From Datisca glomerata (lineage: Eukaryota; Streptophyta; Magnoliopsida; Cucurbitales; Datiscaceae): DNA of 64,000 nt. Positions within the stretch are counted from its first letter, which is position 1. Each line of letters opens with the position of its first letter. The translations under genes were made by a program, and so were the position numbers. Below, piece by piece: positions 44,806-56,732 of this stretch. Location: positions 62,001 to 126,000 of the forward strand of contig QANY01002360.1 in the NCBI GenBank assembly GCA_003255025.1, in the 5' to 3' direction. The notes under the pieces are model-generated. The model was not told the DNA's origin and did no database searches. It saw only the letters and a list, made by a program, of their open reading frames with translations.

Positions 44806-46775
44806 TGTTGGAATATATCCATAAAGTAGCGTGGAATAACTATTTATTTATATCTAGTTATTTCTCAAACATTAGTATTATTCAATTCTTATGAAAAAAT
44901 TGAAAGTTTTATTTTAAATTAAATTGTGATAATAAATTACTCAAGTCTTGGAACTTTCATCAACGAACGAAGAGTAAAGACAGAGGCGTCTCCAGACGAA
45001 CTCTTCTGAGAAAGTTTAGAATGAAAATTCGCAGTCTTAGGATTAACTGAGCAATTGAATTAGATTATAATTGTTAGGTGAACCAATGGATGTCAGTCTT
45101 GGGGCATAGGAGTGGAGACTCAAACGGTTAACTTGTAACAAATTAGTTTAGAGCCCAAAATCGTTTACCAAGCTTTAAATCTAATTGTTACACCTTAAAA
45201 TTATTTTCATAATTATCTTAATCTTGAGGTGAATATGTAGGATCACTTAGTTAGTTGTAATATTTGATATTTCAAATGAGTGAGTTCAAATTGACGGGCA
45301 ATACATCGGCTGTTGGGATTATAATTCAATTAAGTTGGTGTTACGTGATTCACATATATAAAAATTCGTGGTTCAATTGTGAAAACAACAATATCACCTT
45401 ATACTTTATTGATGGGTGTGTGAAAAAATTAACTTGGCCAAGTATTCAATGAATTGAGTTATTGATTAAGACTCGTGAATTGTACGAGACAATTCACTAT
45501 TATGTCTTTCTAATTCACAGTTAATAAAGGAGTTAAGAAAATAATAACAAGATGGGTACAACGATAATTTTATATTCTGCTCTTGTTACTGATATTTATG
45601 ATGGGTATTATGTTAAAATATTCTGTAGACCGTGAAAATAAAAAGGGTTTATTTACACCAACAAAAAATGCAGTGTGCATGAATCAAGAGTCGATTCGGC
45701 ATCAACCTATAGTGGAGTCGTACAATGTCAAGATTATATAGGTCGGGAAATTATGGAGATAAATTTGCTAGGTATTTGAATCCTTAGCTTTATTTATGTA
45801 ACTCCGGACTCAGAAAATAAATTCGCTAGGTAATTGAATCCTTAGCTCTGTCTATGTAGGTCCATTCGGACTCAGAAAATACCTTATGAGAACATGAATA
45901 GAGATTAAAGTAAATTGGATCAAAATGTGTTTTGATGCCAAGACATATTTCCTACACCTATATGTGATAGGTGATATTACTTAATTAGTTAAGTGTGATT
46001 ATATGTATTATAATTAATTAGTTTATTAGTTTCTAATTATTTGATAATTCTTCAATAAAAATTAATTAATTAATTAATTGATAATGATCAATTAATTTAT
46101 CAGTTGGATTGATGAATCTCTATACAACTCAAACTCTATGAAATATTATAATTTTTGGCAATTATGGATATATGGGGTGAATTTTTAAAAATTTAAAAAT
46201 ATTGTGTATATTTGTAAATATCAAAAATTATATTTTATCAATATTTAATAGTAATATGATTGCAGATAGATATTGGATAAGATACAATTGCTTGTTAACA
46301 AAGCAAAAGGAGAAAAACGTTTTCCCCTCCCTCCTTGTTGCCGCCGAAACTTATATTGATGGATAAAATTTTTTATTTTTCTTCTTCTATCATTTTAAGA
46401 GCCCACACTCAAATTCTTACACAAAATTCTCGTGAGATATATTTCTGCAATTAACAGGTGGTTGTTGGTGGATGAAATTTGTAAATCATTCTTGGCGTTC
46501 GAGTGCACGATTTGGATCCAAAGCTTGAAGAACACGAAAAACGCTCGAAGAAATTCCGTCAGTTCAGAAATTCTCCGATACAAAGTATAGGTAAGAAAAT
46601 TATTTCTAACCTTATCTTCTCGTTTAATGTCGTATATACATCATTGCACGCTGTTTGATTTTAAGTTATTTAATTTGATGAAATAAGTTAAATAATTTCT
46701 TTTTATATTCTGCCTACGAACTGTTTGGGGTTCAAACTTATTTTTAATTAATTTTAAAACCAACATGTCCCAACA
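44806..46775. mobile_element. Solo LTR S1 (1970 bp) inserted in C1 pol
   Basis: It begins TGTTGGAATA and ends TGTCCCAACA, so the termini are TG/CA with a short inverted match (TGTTGG, CCAACA). It is flanked by an exact 5-bp target duplication ATTAT (44801-44805 and 46776-46780). The C1 frame reads LGHPN on one side and continues on the other side, consistent with a simple insertion. No internal retroviral genes are present, hence a solo LTR. A 60-bp internal tandem duplication lies at 45760-45879. The superfamily is not determined. Confidence 0.82.
45760..45879. repeat. Imperfect tandem duplication of about 60 bp inside S1, unit B only
   Basis: 45760-45817 and 45818-45879 share AAATT(T/C)GCTAGGTA, TTGAATCCTTAGCT and GGACTCAGAAAA. 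Unit A has a single copy, so it arose in unit B after the segmental duplication or was lost from A. Confidence 0.75.
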
Positions 46776-47215
46776 ATTATTAGGATGCCCTAACCTATAA
46801 TGCCACAATAAACTAGAAGACTTATAACCATGACAAGTACCATTAGTTTTAGGTAAACATGTAAGGATGGGATAGAGACCATTCACACTTAATCCTTTAT
46901 AAAGAATTGCCCATGTGCACTTGTCCTGAATATAGAAAAATGGATCATCAAATATGAACAAGAAATTATATTCCAAACATAATTTTTATACATAAATTAA
47001 GTTAGAGGAGAGCTAAGGAACACAAGAAACTTGATAGAGAAAAAAGAAGTAGAAGGAGTTTTAAGAGATGCAGAACCTTGATAGGTGACAGGAAGAGTTT
47101 GGCCATTGCCAATGGAGATGTGATCTTCACCATGGTAATAAGTAGGATTGAAGATATTATTCAAGTAAGTGTAAGATGACAATTACACCATGTATCTATT
47201 AACGATACTTGAGTG
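46776..47215 (-). pseudogene. C1 protease and GAG-pre-integrase remnant
   Basis: The protease region near 47215-46997 has HISIGNGQTLPV, but the expected D(S/T)GA motif is altered (reads IDTWCNCHLT). The GAG-pre-integrase block SLLWHYRLGHPN lies just before the S1 insertion at 46776. Integrase continues on the other side of S1 at 44805. Confidence 0.82.
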
Positions 47216-48283
47216 TTGTTTTGAGGAGAATTTGTAGTCATGCTGTCATGGCAGTAAGAGAAGAAGAAGGCCCCTTTGCTTAATAAGTAAAATTCATTCA
47301 GTGGTAGCATTCAATAGCCGAGTGCCCAAATTTTTGACATATTTGGCACTGAACACGGTTTGAAAAGGCATTGTTGTTAGGTTTAGTATAGAAAATGATG
47401 GGGTTCTGGAAAGATTGGGTTTGATAAGAAGGTGGTGGTCCAAGAAGAGAGGGTAGGGGGGATTCGTTCCAATTCTGATTCCTACCACCTCTACCCGACT
47501 TGTTGTGACCATTATTGAACTTATTTCCTCTACTCTAGAATTATGATCGCGATTATTGCCTTAAAATACAGTGGAAAAGACGCAACTAAGGCAATGTTCT
47601 GGAGAATGGGATCTTGATTCTTGTGAAGAGTTCTCAAGAACTGCTCTTCTGATTTAAAGAGAACATGTAATTCTTCAAGAGACAGAGGTTCAGCTCGGGT
47701 TCGAATCGACATTCGCAAGGTGTTGTATTCATAGGGAAGACCATTAATGGTGTATAAAACAATGTCTAAATATCAATATTTACATAAACCATACAAAGCT
47801 TATTGTGTACCTTTTTAATTCTCTGAATGTAAAAATTGATGTTTTTGGTTGGTTAATTATAGGTCAGACTTCAATTGAAGGATATTCGTGCGCGAAATTG
47901 AAGTAAACCTCCGCTCAAGGGAATCCCAGATTTCCTTGGATGTCTTGATGTAGACAGCGTAAGAGAGAGCTTGCAAAGACAGTGTAGCATTGATCAAGGT
48001 CATTAAAGCATGATTTTGTGCTACCCACTGCTCAAATTTGGGATTAGGAGCATCACCATTCTTGACAGTTCTTGAAGGTCAGGGGATGGTGTCGATGACA
48101 TAACAATAAACCTGGTCAGCTTTCAAAATTGAAGAAATCTGGTACTTCCATAGGGTAAAGTTATTAGAGTCGAGGTGAATAGAAATTAAATTACAGATGT
48201 TGGAGAGCAAGAAGATTGGGGTCGGGGGAAAGGATTCTGAATGGGTTAAGGTGGGAAGAATCAAATCTTGAACATGATGAGGG

Positions 48284-50106
48284 TGTTGAGGGTTATGCTA
48301 TCAAAGCAAGTGTATTGATATTTTGATATGAAATTCAATGATGATTACATTTTTCTTATAATTGTTCTTTTACATTATTGTTGAATAATTTATATAAATA
48401 TCTGAAAACTCCATATTCATTAACGAGACTATGATCTTGTATCAGCACGAGAGGATTCAGATCATAGATAATGAATAAAATTGTCAGCAACATATTAAAG
48501 TATGAAATCATTAATGAATAGTTTCTAGTACGATTCACTAAGCATTATGAATGAATGTGATCTAGATCTGAATCATTGATGTGTACTGACATATTAGTGA
48601 ATGTACTTTGTATAATGAGATTATATATGATTGGATCGATGTGAATTGATATATTTATCAGTGTGTCATTTATCATACAGATTTAATACAAATCAATTCC
48701 ATGATCATATGTTGATCAGTCTGAATCCTGAGTAGTCATAAACTTCTATGCATGTCTGCTGGATCTTTTTATTCAAGAATTAAGGTTTGTTTGGAAAATA
48801 AGCTAGTGACTTTTGTTTTGGAGATTCAGTGATATGGATGGCTGAAAACATGATCTTACAAGATTTGGAATCCAAGCTTTCCTAAAGGATCGTATATTGA
48901 TTCCCTCAAGTGTTAATTCTGAAACTGAATGGTTATTGAGCTCAAATTTATAATAAGAATATAAATTAGTCATCGCTAGTGGATTAATGGTACTTAAGAA
49001 CTAAGAGGTAACTAGAAGGGTAAATGGTAATTTTGATCAGTTTCAAATGTACGAACCAATAATTAGATGACAGAACTACGTAAAATGATTATATCAGTGG
49101 ATTACATGAGAATACTCTGTAAATACAATGTGCAATCTCTAAGAGGGCAATCCATATTTATAGTGGAGTGATAATGAAATTTACAAATATCTAGATATTT
49201 AATTTGATTAAAATAAATATTTAATACGTATTAATTGACATGTGTCTATTGGGTATCAGAGATTGACAATGACTATTGTAGTGCCACACGTAGTAATTGA
49301 CATGTGTTTATTGGGTATCCAAGATTGACAATGACTATTGTAGTGCCATGTGGCACTACTGTAGTGGGTGTGTAACACTACAACGTCATGTGGCTTGTAG
49401 TTGTGCACAATGGCAGTGGTACTGCTTTTGGTAGTTTTATAATTAAATATTATTTCAATTATCCCAAAATATCTTTATACGTCATTATGAAAAAAAAATT
49501 ATACAGATATTATTCTGATGGCCTAAAATAATGAATTAATTCAATCAGTTGAATCACATAGTTAGTTCATCAATTAAGAGTTGAGAGAATAACACAATTC
49601 TCAAGGAGTGATTTTCTACGACTAAGAGTTCATCAAATCTTTAAAAGAATCATCGTCACGTTCTTTTAGAGAATCGTCTCACAAAATTTTTTCTCAGTAA
49701 AATCTTTAGATCTCATGTGTTGAGTACATCTAGAGACAGAAAAGTGTCTTCGTTATATTCTACGTGTCCACACACGTCTTAATGCATTGAGAATTGACTT
49801 TGAAGATCTTGACGTGGATCTTAGAGTCTGCTGATCTTTGGAACGATTTCGTGGGAATGAAGAATCGATTGGTTTCGTGAGGACGCTTAATATAGACTAC
49901 AAGAGGTATATGATTTCTAACATTGTATGTTGTTAATTTAATATATAAATATATAATTGATCTTGACTGATTGAAAAGAGTTTTCAATAAAAAAAATTAT
50001 TGTCGTAGCGTTGCACGATTTTATTTTTTTATAAGATTCAATTTTTATTAAAAATTTAATTTTTAAAATGATCACACGCCACACGCTTCCGCAGCGGCGG
50101 CCAACA
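48284..50106. mobile_element. Probable solo LTR S2 (1823 bp) inserted in C1 gag
   Basis: It begins TGTTGAGGGT and ends GCGGCGGCCAACA (TGTTG/CAACA). The flanking pentamers are GAGGG and TAGGG, four of five identical. Dropping the insertion plus one pentamer rejoins the C1 gag frame. The 3' third, with GAGAATTGACTTTG, a GATCTTTGGAACGATTTCGTG stretch and CTTCCGC near the end, resembles copia R/U5 regions. It holds a 62-bp tandem repeat. The ends are less certain than for S1. Confidence 0.68.
49233..49350. repeat. 62-bp tandem repeat within S2
   Basis: Two copies start AATTGACATGTGT at 49233 and 49295 and share TATTGGGTATC and GATTGACAATGACTATTG. Such repeats are common in LTR U3 regions, where they can act as enhancers. 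Confidence 0.8.
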
Positions 50107-50273
50107 TAGGGTTGATTTGGGTTGATGTAGTATGATGGTTGATTAGGGTTTCAAGATTTTTAGAATTGGTTTGTGAACCAGTTTGAATTTCGTGATTCTA
50201 AAAAATTTCAGAACTTGGAGTTTCTGTGTTATCGGCCATGAATCATGACGTTAATCAAGGAGCTATGATACCA

Positions 50274-50503
50274 TGAAGAAAAACAGAAAAAGATGGAGGG
50301 GAAGAAAATTAGAGAAGGAATCCGAGAGAGAAAGAGAGAAAAAAAAAGTAGAAGAGAAACAATTCTAACATTAACTCAAAACAGTTGAACAATAAAAGGG
50401 AAAGAGAATAAGCCAAACGGCTAGTAAATGGGAAATATAGAACTAGGCCTGACTAACACAATAACAACCTAACAAATTACAAAAGTAACCTTCTTTTCTA
50501 ACA
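50274..50503 (-). repeat. 5' LTR of C1
   Basis: 230 bp and the same sequence family as 41635-41856. The initiator-Met tRNA primer site (50262-50273) abuts it directly. Confidence 0.87.
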
Positions 50504-53210
50504 GATGATTTTCCTAATCATTCTCAAATTGAAAGAGAGAGATTATTTGCTTCATATTAAACTTACTCTTATGAGAAGCAATGAGACTATTAGTTGGGTA
50601 ATTAAGTAAAAAAAATTGACATTTTGGCTTTATTCTTAGTATTCAAGACTATTCAAATATTTCATTCATATTTTAAAAGATTAAGTTGATTGAAAATATT
50701 TTTCAGAGTCCACGCGTTATTATAATTAGTATCCCGAAAAACAATCTTACTTATTCTCAAAAGTTTTGCTGGTAAGTTTACTTGATTGACCATTTATTAA
50801 ATAATATATATATGGCTGAAAATATAAACAACTAAGAATAGTTACATTACTTTCTTGTTAAATTTACGGAATAAAAATAACGTATAACTAGATAATTCGT
50901 ACTTAACTGAGATATAACATCATTGAAATTTAATATTAACAGACCATAAATGAGAAAACACATAAACTTTATTAGGTATTCACAATTCCTTTTATAAATA
51001 TTGAGAAATTTAAAAGTTCAAATTGGTATAAAAAAGCCAAAAATGATTAAGTAAAAAACATGCATGGTTGAATATAAAATATTTTATTATATATTTTAAC
51101 TTATTTGCCATATCTAATTAAAATTATTTGGGGAGTTATACAATTAAGTTATTAATGTGTATATATAAAGTTTTTTTTACTCGAGTCAAATACCATCGAG
51201 TGTAACGCGTATTTTTTTGAATATTTTTTTCACAAATGATCAAGAAAATAATAGCCACCGAAATTCTCTATTTTTGTGATTTCTATTTATTGGATTATCT
51301 CACATCTATTTTGTAAGAAACTAGTAATTAATTTATAAGTGTGAGAAAAAATCTCATATCTCAAACTAGATTTTGAGGTTGAGAAGATTCAATAACATCC
51401 AACATTATCTAATTCCATAAAGACGAAGGAAAATATTTAGGATAAAAAAAGTTTAATTAAGACCTACAGAAGTAATTAATTTCCCAATAAGTAAAATAAG
51501 AAGTGTCATAAGTTTTATGTACGGAAGGGGATTTCTGAAAATTTGCAGTGTGACAAAAAGATAGATATACTCCTTTGTTAGTCAAAAGACAGTAAATATT
51601 AACCAAAACATGAATAATTTGCGGGAATATTTAATAAGTTTTTTCTAAGCTTACAAGTTCTAAAGGATTAGCATACCATTCGAGTTCACGATGTTAAAGT
51701 GTTGAGTATTGAAATTTAATTACGATGTTAACTCATCTCATAAAAAATATTTATAAGTTGACAAATGTATATTTTAGTGTTTTACGAGACTTATTTAATA
51801 TATTAATATTTACCTAAATCTTGAAAATTAGGTGATAAACTTATTTACTAAGCTAATGTAAAAAAAATTGTTCTGATATTAGTCTAACCTCTAAAAGATG
51901 ACAATTTTTGTTGTCTTCAAGCTGTTTTAGTTGGGTCAACTTCATTAATACCGAAGCAATTTTCAACACCATTCACAAATTCTTGTGTATTTCTCAACGA
52001 CTAGTGAGGTTATGTTAGTTTATATTTGGATTTAAATCCCTCCTTTTGGCTGAACACGAATGAGTTGTGTTCAGTTTGAATCGTTGATTTAGATTTTAAC
52101 GATTCAAATCAGTTTTAAGAAAATGTGTTAACTTTATTCAGTTTGAATGGTTAACTTGGACAGTTAATTCAGATCTTAACAATTTATATCAAACGAAAAC
52201 CATCTCCGATATGAGATGATTGTAATCCTTACTTGTAATTGGCTTTCCAACATAATGGTGTAGAACTTAGAATGATTAAATCCTCTAACTCATAATTGTC
52301 ACTGTAAGTTTGAGTCTCAAATTTGTGATCCAAGTTTATTAAGCTCTTAAAGTTTTAAGTTCTTTGAGAATGATTCCTCAAGTTACAAATCATTAGTGAT
52401 TAATTGTACCTTCATCTCTATATATGTCCACTAATGCAAAATTGAAGTCAATTTCTCATGCGAATATTAAGGAAGTTTTTTTCCCATTTTAATATAAAGC
52501 AGTTAATGAAGAGTACTTCTATTTATCCCGACTCGTGCTTATCACGAATGGGCCTAAGTTTTTTTATTTGTCACGTGACTAAAGCATTCTCATTCACAAG
52601 TACTATTTTCCTATTTTACCCCCTCATTTGCATAGAAGCAGGTTGAATACGATACACGTGCAAAAGCACAAGTTGAGATAAAAAAGCTTTTCTCGTTAAT
52701 GAATGTTGGCAGAGAGAGTACCAATCTAATAATTCAGAAAGTCATGGACCAAATTGACAGAATTAAAACTTGCAGGACCAAATTGAGAATATTAGGGATC
52801 TAATTCACAAACTAACAAAAACTTTAATCTAGAAAAGTTATTTTACTAAAAAAAAAAGGTTCGAAACGGAAGAGAAAAGTTATAGACGTGGACAGGGTGA
52901 AAGAAAAATGCATCCAAAGCAATAGAAAGTCCAAGTCGCTCCCCCTAACAAAACCTTCAATTACACGACAGGCACACAAAAATAATGTTGTAATCTCATA
53001 CGTAAAAAAATTAATACTAATTATCACGTAGCAAATAATTTACTATAATTTTCCTCTTTGTTTAATACAAAATATAAAATAAATAAATAATTTTTGTTTT
53101 GACAAAAAATTGATTAATAAATTAGAATATAGAGAATCTCAGACCAAGCCAACACTGTTCTAGTCTTCAAATCCTCCAATGCCGACCATCTCTCCTTTCC
53201 TCAGTCTTCC
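50504..53210. other. Intergenic region between the C1 element and the At5g23160-like gene
   Basis: AT-rich DNA with no recognisable gene. Around 52060-52190 a phrase containing CAGTTTGAAT(C/G)GTT and GATTTTAAC/GATCTTAAC is repeated imperfectly. The last 150 bp include AATATAAAATAAATAAATAA (53070-53090), a possible TATA region for the next gene. Confidence 0.5.
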
Positions 53211-54289
53211 ATGGCTAAAACCCAAGAGAAAACTCACCAATCCTTCCCCAAAACCACACATAGTTTTCTCGGCTGTTTTGGATTTTCCGAGAAAGTTGTT
53301 CATACTAAGTCCTTCGAAACTACCAAAACCCCCGGCCACCGCCGTAAGAGGAACTGTTTGTTCTCCTGGATTAGGCTGCAGCACAAGAAGCACCCTGCAA
53401 CTACCAACAAAACCGTATCTTTCGATGCCGGGCCGATACCGGAGAAATTCAAGTCACAGCTCAAGCCCAATAAGTCAAAGCCTCCGGTCGTCTCCAAGCT
53501 TGAAGATCCGACCGCCAACCAGGGGCCAACTCTTGTTCCTGACACCCCACCAGCCACATCGGACCTGCTGCCCCCTAATGAAAACCCGGACGAGGTACTT
53601 TTTGCGTGAGAAAAAAGGTGTCGTGTTCTAGATATGATCGCTAAAACAATATGGGCAAGAAATTCAATTTCTTGACAAATAATCATTTGGCCACACTGTT
53701 TATGATTCATTTGGCTTTTCAGGCAAAGAACGAACCTCCTCAAACGATCATCCTCGAGAATCACAAACGTTCAGACACTTCAAAGGCCAACACGTGTCAA
53801 ATAGAAGTACCTCGAAGACTGAGAAACAACTCGCTCGGGACGTTCACCGGACCAAGTTCACCGACCGTGGAACGTAAGTCCACCCGAGCTTCTACCATAC
53901 GGCCCTCTCAGTCGTTGCCTACTCTAAACCCAAATCGTGAAATTGCGGTGATGGGTTCCGCGACAGAGTCTCACACCAAATCAAACCATCAGTTTGAACG
54001 GGTAAATGATGAATTAAGCAACAAAATTGATCCTATCGTGGGAATGTCTATTATTTTGGTGACCTTGTTGATATTGTTACTGTGGGGTCGGTTATGTGCC
54101 ATATTGTGCACATCTGCGTGGCTATATTTTACTCATCGTGCACGATATGAAGCCAATAAGATTGCTGAAATAAGTTCAAATTCAAACAATACAAATTTGG
54201 ATTCAGAATTGAAAAAGAAAAAGGTTGTTTTCGAGGGATTTCTCGAGAGGAATCGTACGAGTGCAGTTGGAATTCTAGATTCCCGGTGA
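53211..54289 (+). CDS. Uncharacterised plant membrane protein, At5g23160-like
   Basis: Two exons, 53211-53594 and 53723-54289, joined in phase 0 across a 128-nt intron; 951 nt, 316 aa. The N-terminus is basic with HSFLGCFGFSEK and a Lys/Arg cluster (RRKRNCLFSW), followed by a long low-complexity region rich in Pro, Ser, Thr and Asn that is probably disordered. A strongly hydrophobic segment at about 233-264 (VGMSIILVTLLILLLWGRL and on to AWLYF) is one or two membrane helices. The C-terminus is charged and ends near KKKKVVFEGFLERN. This layout matches the plant-specific At5g23160 group; function is not known to me. I chose the ATG at 53211 because it gives the family-like FLGCFGFS start; a longer frame from 53179 is an overlapping shadow. 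The acceptor follows TTGGCTTTTC. Confidence 0.8.
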
Positions 54290-56732
54290 CATTAGCCTCA
54301 AAAAACGCTAGTTTTGTTGCTGTTGTTTTTCTTGGGCATGACATGAAGTTAGTCGTGGCATTGACCATCGTTGTTGTGCGTTGCGTATGATAGTTTGTGT
54401 AAATTTAGCTATAGAAATGTCCTGATTTGTAAGAAAAGAAAAAGAATTAAACATTTCTACAAGTATTTTAGTTTAGATTTTTCTTGTGTTATTTAATTGA
54501 TAATTGTGTTTCTCAGCTGGTGTTGATCTTTAGCACGTGGTGGATAAACATTTTGTTCGTCAGAAACACATGTTTTTTTTTGTTGTTTCTTTGTTTTTTG
54601 CTATACGCTTCATTGTAAATTTGTTACAAACAAATATTGCAATTATTAATTGCCTTTTCTCTTGTCACTTTGATTTGTCTATTTTTCAATTCATCCAAAT
54701 CTATGTGCACAGAGATACAATTGCAGATTTCAAGTACATAATTTATTTAACAAGTTCAACAAATTAATTTTTTAAAAATTAGTATTTGGTAAGTAATGGA
54801 GTGGAGATACATTCTTCTTGTGAGGGTCGTAGCAAGTGAGTTTAACATAATAATATGTAAAGTGGTAGGTAGGTGGGTGGTTGACTGGTTGGTTGCTTAT
54901 ATAATCAAATTACATACAAATTGTGGAACTTAGTTAACTAAGGATAATGATGAGTTTGAATAATGTATATATTTGAATTTTGTAAATATTTACATTCTTT
55001 TTATCAAAGTTACATTATAAATTCTAAGATTTGAAAATATAATTTGAATACACGACATCTACGGTATGGGTGTAGAAGCTTAATCAACTGCGACAACTCA
55101 ACTTATCGTAAATATTTACATTAATCTATTCTAAATACGAAAATGAAATGAAAAGGAACATTCTAAATACAATTTAGAAAAAAAATAAAAGGACAAGTCA
55201 GTCTACGATGAATTGCTTTCTACTTATACAAACACTTCGATCTCGTTTAAACATAAGCACGGTAAAAAAATTTAAATTTGATAGTGAGTTTTTCTTTCCA
55301 TGTAATATGTTACAAGATCTCTAAAAATTCTGCCATTCTTCTATGACAAAAATAGAAGAGGAAGAAATCATGAGTCCGAAGTCTAATAATAAAAATGATT
55401 TTTATATAACGGCGTATTTGCCTCATCAGTACCATACACAAGTACATTAGCCAAATAACATAAATTTGGTTATGAAACATATAAATTCAAGAAATATATT
55501 ATTTACCAATTTTCTCTCATGCGCGGTCAATAACACAAAAATAACCGAATGATAAAGATATATATTTCGTGACCTCATATACGTGCACGTATGATAACTA
55601 ATACAAAACTTGCTCCTATTGATGATCTTGATATTTTATCTCTCTTGGACACTCCTATCTTATGTTATTCACTTAAATGTTATGCAAAACTATAGAAATC
55701 ACATGCTAATTTGATTAGGAAATCAAACATAGTATTTGTAAAAGGAATCTCTACTCAGATAATTCCTGACAAAGCAAGGTTTGAGTCTGCACGATCTCAC
55801 ATATTATTTTTATAAAAGAATTTCACATATAGTTAATGTCTTCCAAATTCCATACATTTTTCAGTTTAGATACTCACACGTTAACATTTTTCAGTTTAGA
55901 TACTCACACGTTAACGTAGGAGTACATAACATACAATTTATTCAAATTAATTATGTAGTACGTGCGTTCATATGGTATGATATTTTGATTTGTATATTAT
56001 TTATTGTGTTGTATAGTTTAATATTATTTATAATAGATGAAAGTATCAAATTGAGGGTAGGTTACAAAAATTCTGTTGATTAATTGCTTTACATTAAAAT
56101 ACTTACACATTATAATGATAATAGAATATTTTCTTATTCAACAAAAAAAATGAATGAGAGATAAAAAGTCATAGTTAGAATATTCATAAGCACAATTAAT
56201 TTAAAAAGTATGTTAATTAATGTATATTAAATTTTAGTAAATGCATCGGTTTGATTTAGGCATATCAAACAATAAAAGGTATAGTATTGGAGTAGTAAAT
56301 TGTATATTAGATAAATAATTCATAAAATGATTTTATTCTTTTTATTTGAGTCTTAATATGAAAAAAAATGCGTTTTGCTCCCTACTAATTCACAGTAGTT
56401 AACATCAGTCAGTTAAAACAATGCTAATCTATAGAGAACTCATAGCAATAAATTAAACTAGGATTGCGAAGTTATCAGAAACTCAACAGTCCTAGTGAAA
56501 TCTCTATAATAAGAATCACGCTGCACGAAACTTAAATCTTTTAAGTTAAATTAAACTAGAATTACGAAACCCGTTGAATAAGAGAAAACCCTCTTGGATT
56601 CACATAGATTTTGAAGAAAAGAAAACCTGATAAAATTTTAAGACTTTATCCCAACAGAAAACTGAGATTCAGGGCAAATGGTGGATGTTTTGTGTGAAAG
56701 ACAATCATAGAGATTCAGAAAACCAAGATTCA
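54290..56732. other. Intergenic region before the gypsy element
   Basis: Non-coding AT-rich DNA. It contains an exact 30-bp tandem repeat at 55855-55914. No gene is supported. Confidence 0.6.
55855..55914. repeat. Exact 30-bp tandem duplication
   Basis: Two identical adjacent copies, 55855-55884 and 55885-55914, each starting CATTTTTCAG and ending CACACGTTAA. Perfect identity suggests recent slippage or duplication. Confidence 0.9.

Larger units (their letters stand above)
33881..45920. repeat. Tandem segmental duplication, unit B
   Basis: The second copy of unit A in the same orientation, ending TAAATTGGAT at 45920 inside the S1 LTR, which then continues uninterrupted. Without C2 (34193-40646) it is about 5.6 kb. 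It is clearly diverged from unit A by substitutions and small indels throughout, which argues against a simple assembly duplication. Confidence 0.8.
47216..50239 (-). pseudogene. C1 gag remnant interrupted by solo LTR S2
   Basis: The start codon is at 50239-50237 (MADNTETPSS...), with a stop at codon 14. The N-terminal part runs to the S2 insertion at 50106 and resumes at 48283. It continues with the gag helix LDSNNFTLWKYQISSIL (to about 48079) and further frames to about 47530. An intact CCHC zinc knuckle, CQICQKFGHSAIEC, is readable near 47343-47302. Several stops occur, e.g. after VIDTIP at 48079. Confidence 0.83.
41635..50503 (-). mobile_element. Old Ty1/copia retrotransposon C1, split by two solo LTRs
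   Basis: The minus-strand element runs from its 5' LTR (50503-50274) to its 3' LTR (41856-41635). It has a primer site TGGTATCATAGC (50273-50262), gag, zinc knuckle, protease, integrase, RT, RNase H and a purine tract before the 3' LTR. S2 (48284-50106) interrupts gag and S1 (44806-46775) interrupts pol at the GAG-pre-integrase/integrase boundary. Without these it is about 5.1 kb. Its left two-thirds lie in unit B and are copied in unit A. Multiple stops make it inactive. Confidence 0.88.

Noticed and set aside
27184..45920. Two independent insertions of the same copia family
   Set aside because: The flanking non-element DNA (about 1.3 kb) and the inserted S1 LTR are shared too, which independent insertions cannot explain.
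53179..53631. 150-aa open frame overlapping the At5g23160-like gene
   Set aside because: It is a Pro/Ser-rich shadow frame of exon 1; the frame from 53211 has the family-like start and continues through a good splice junction to a membrane segment.
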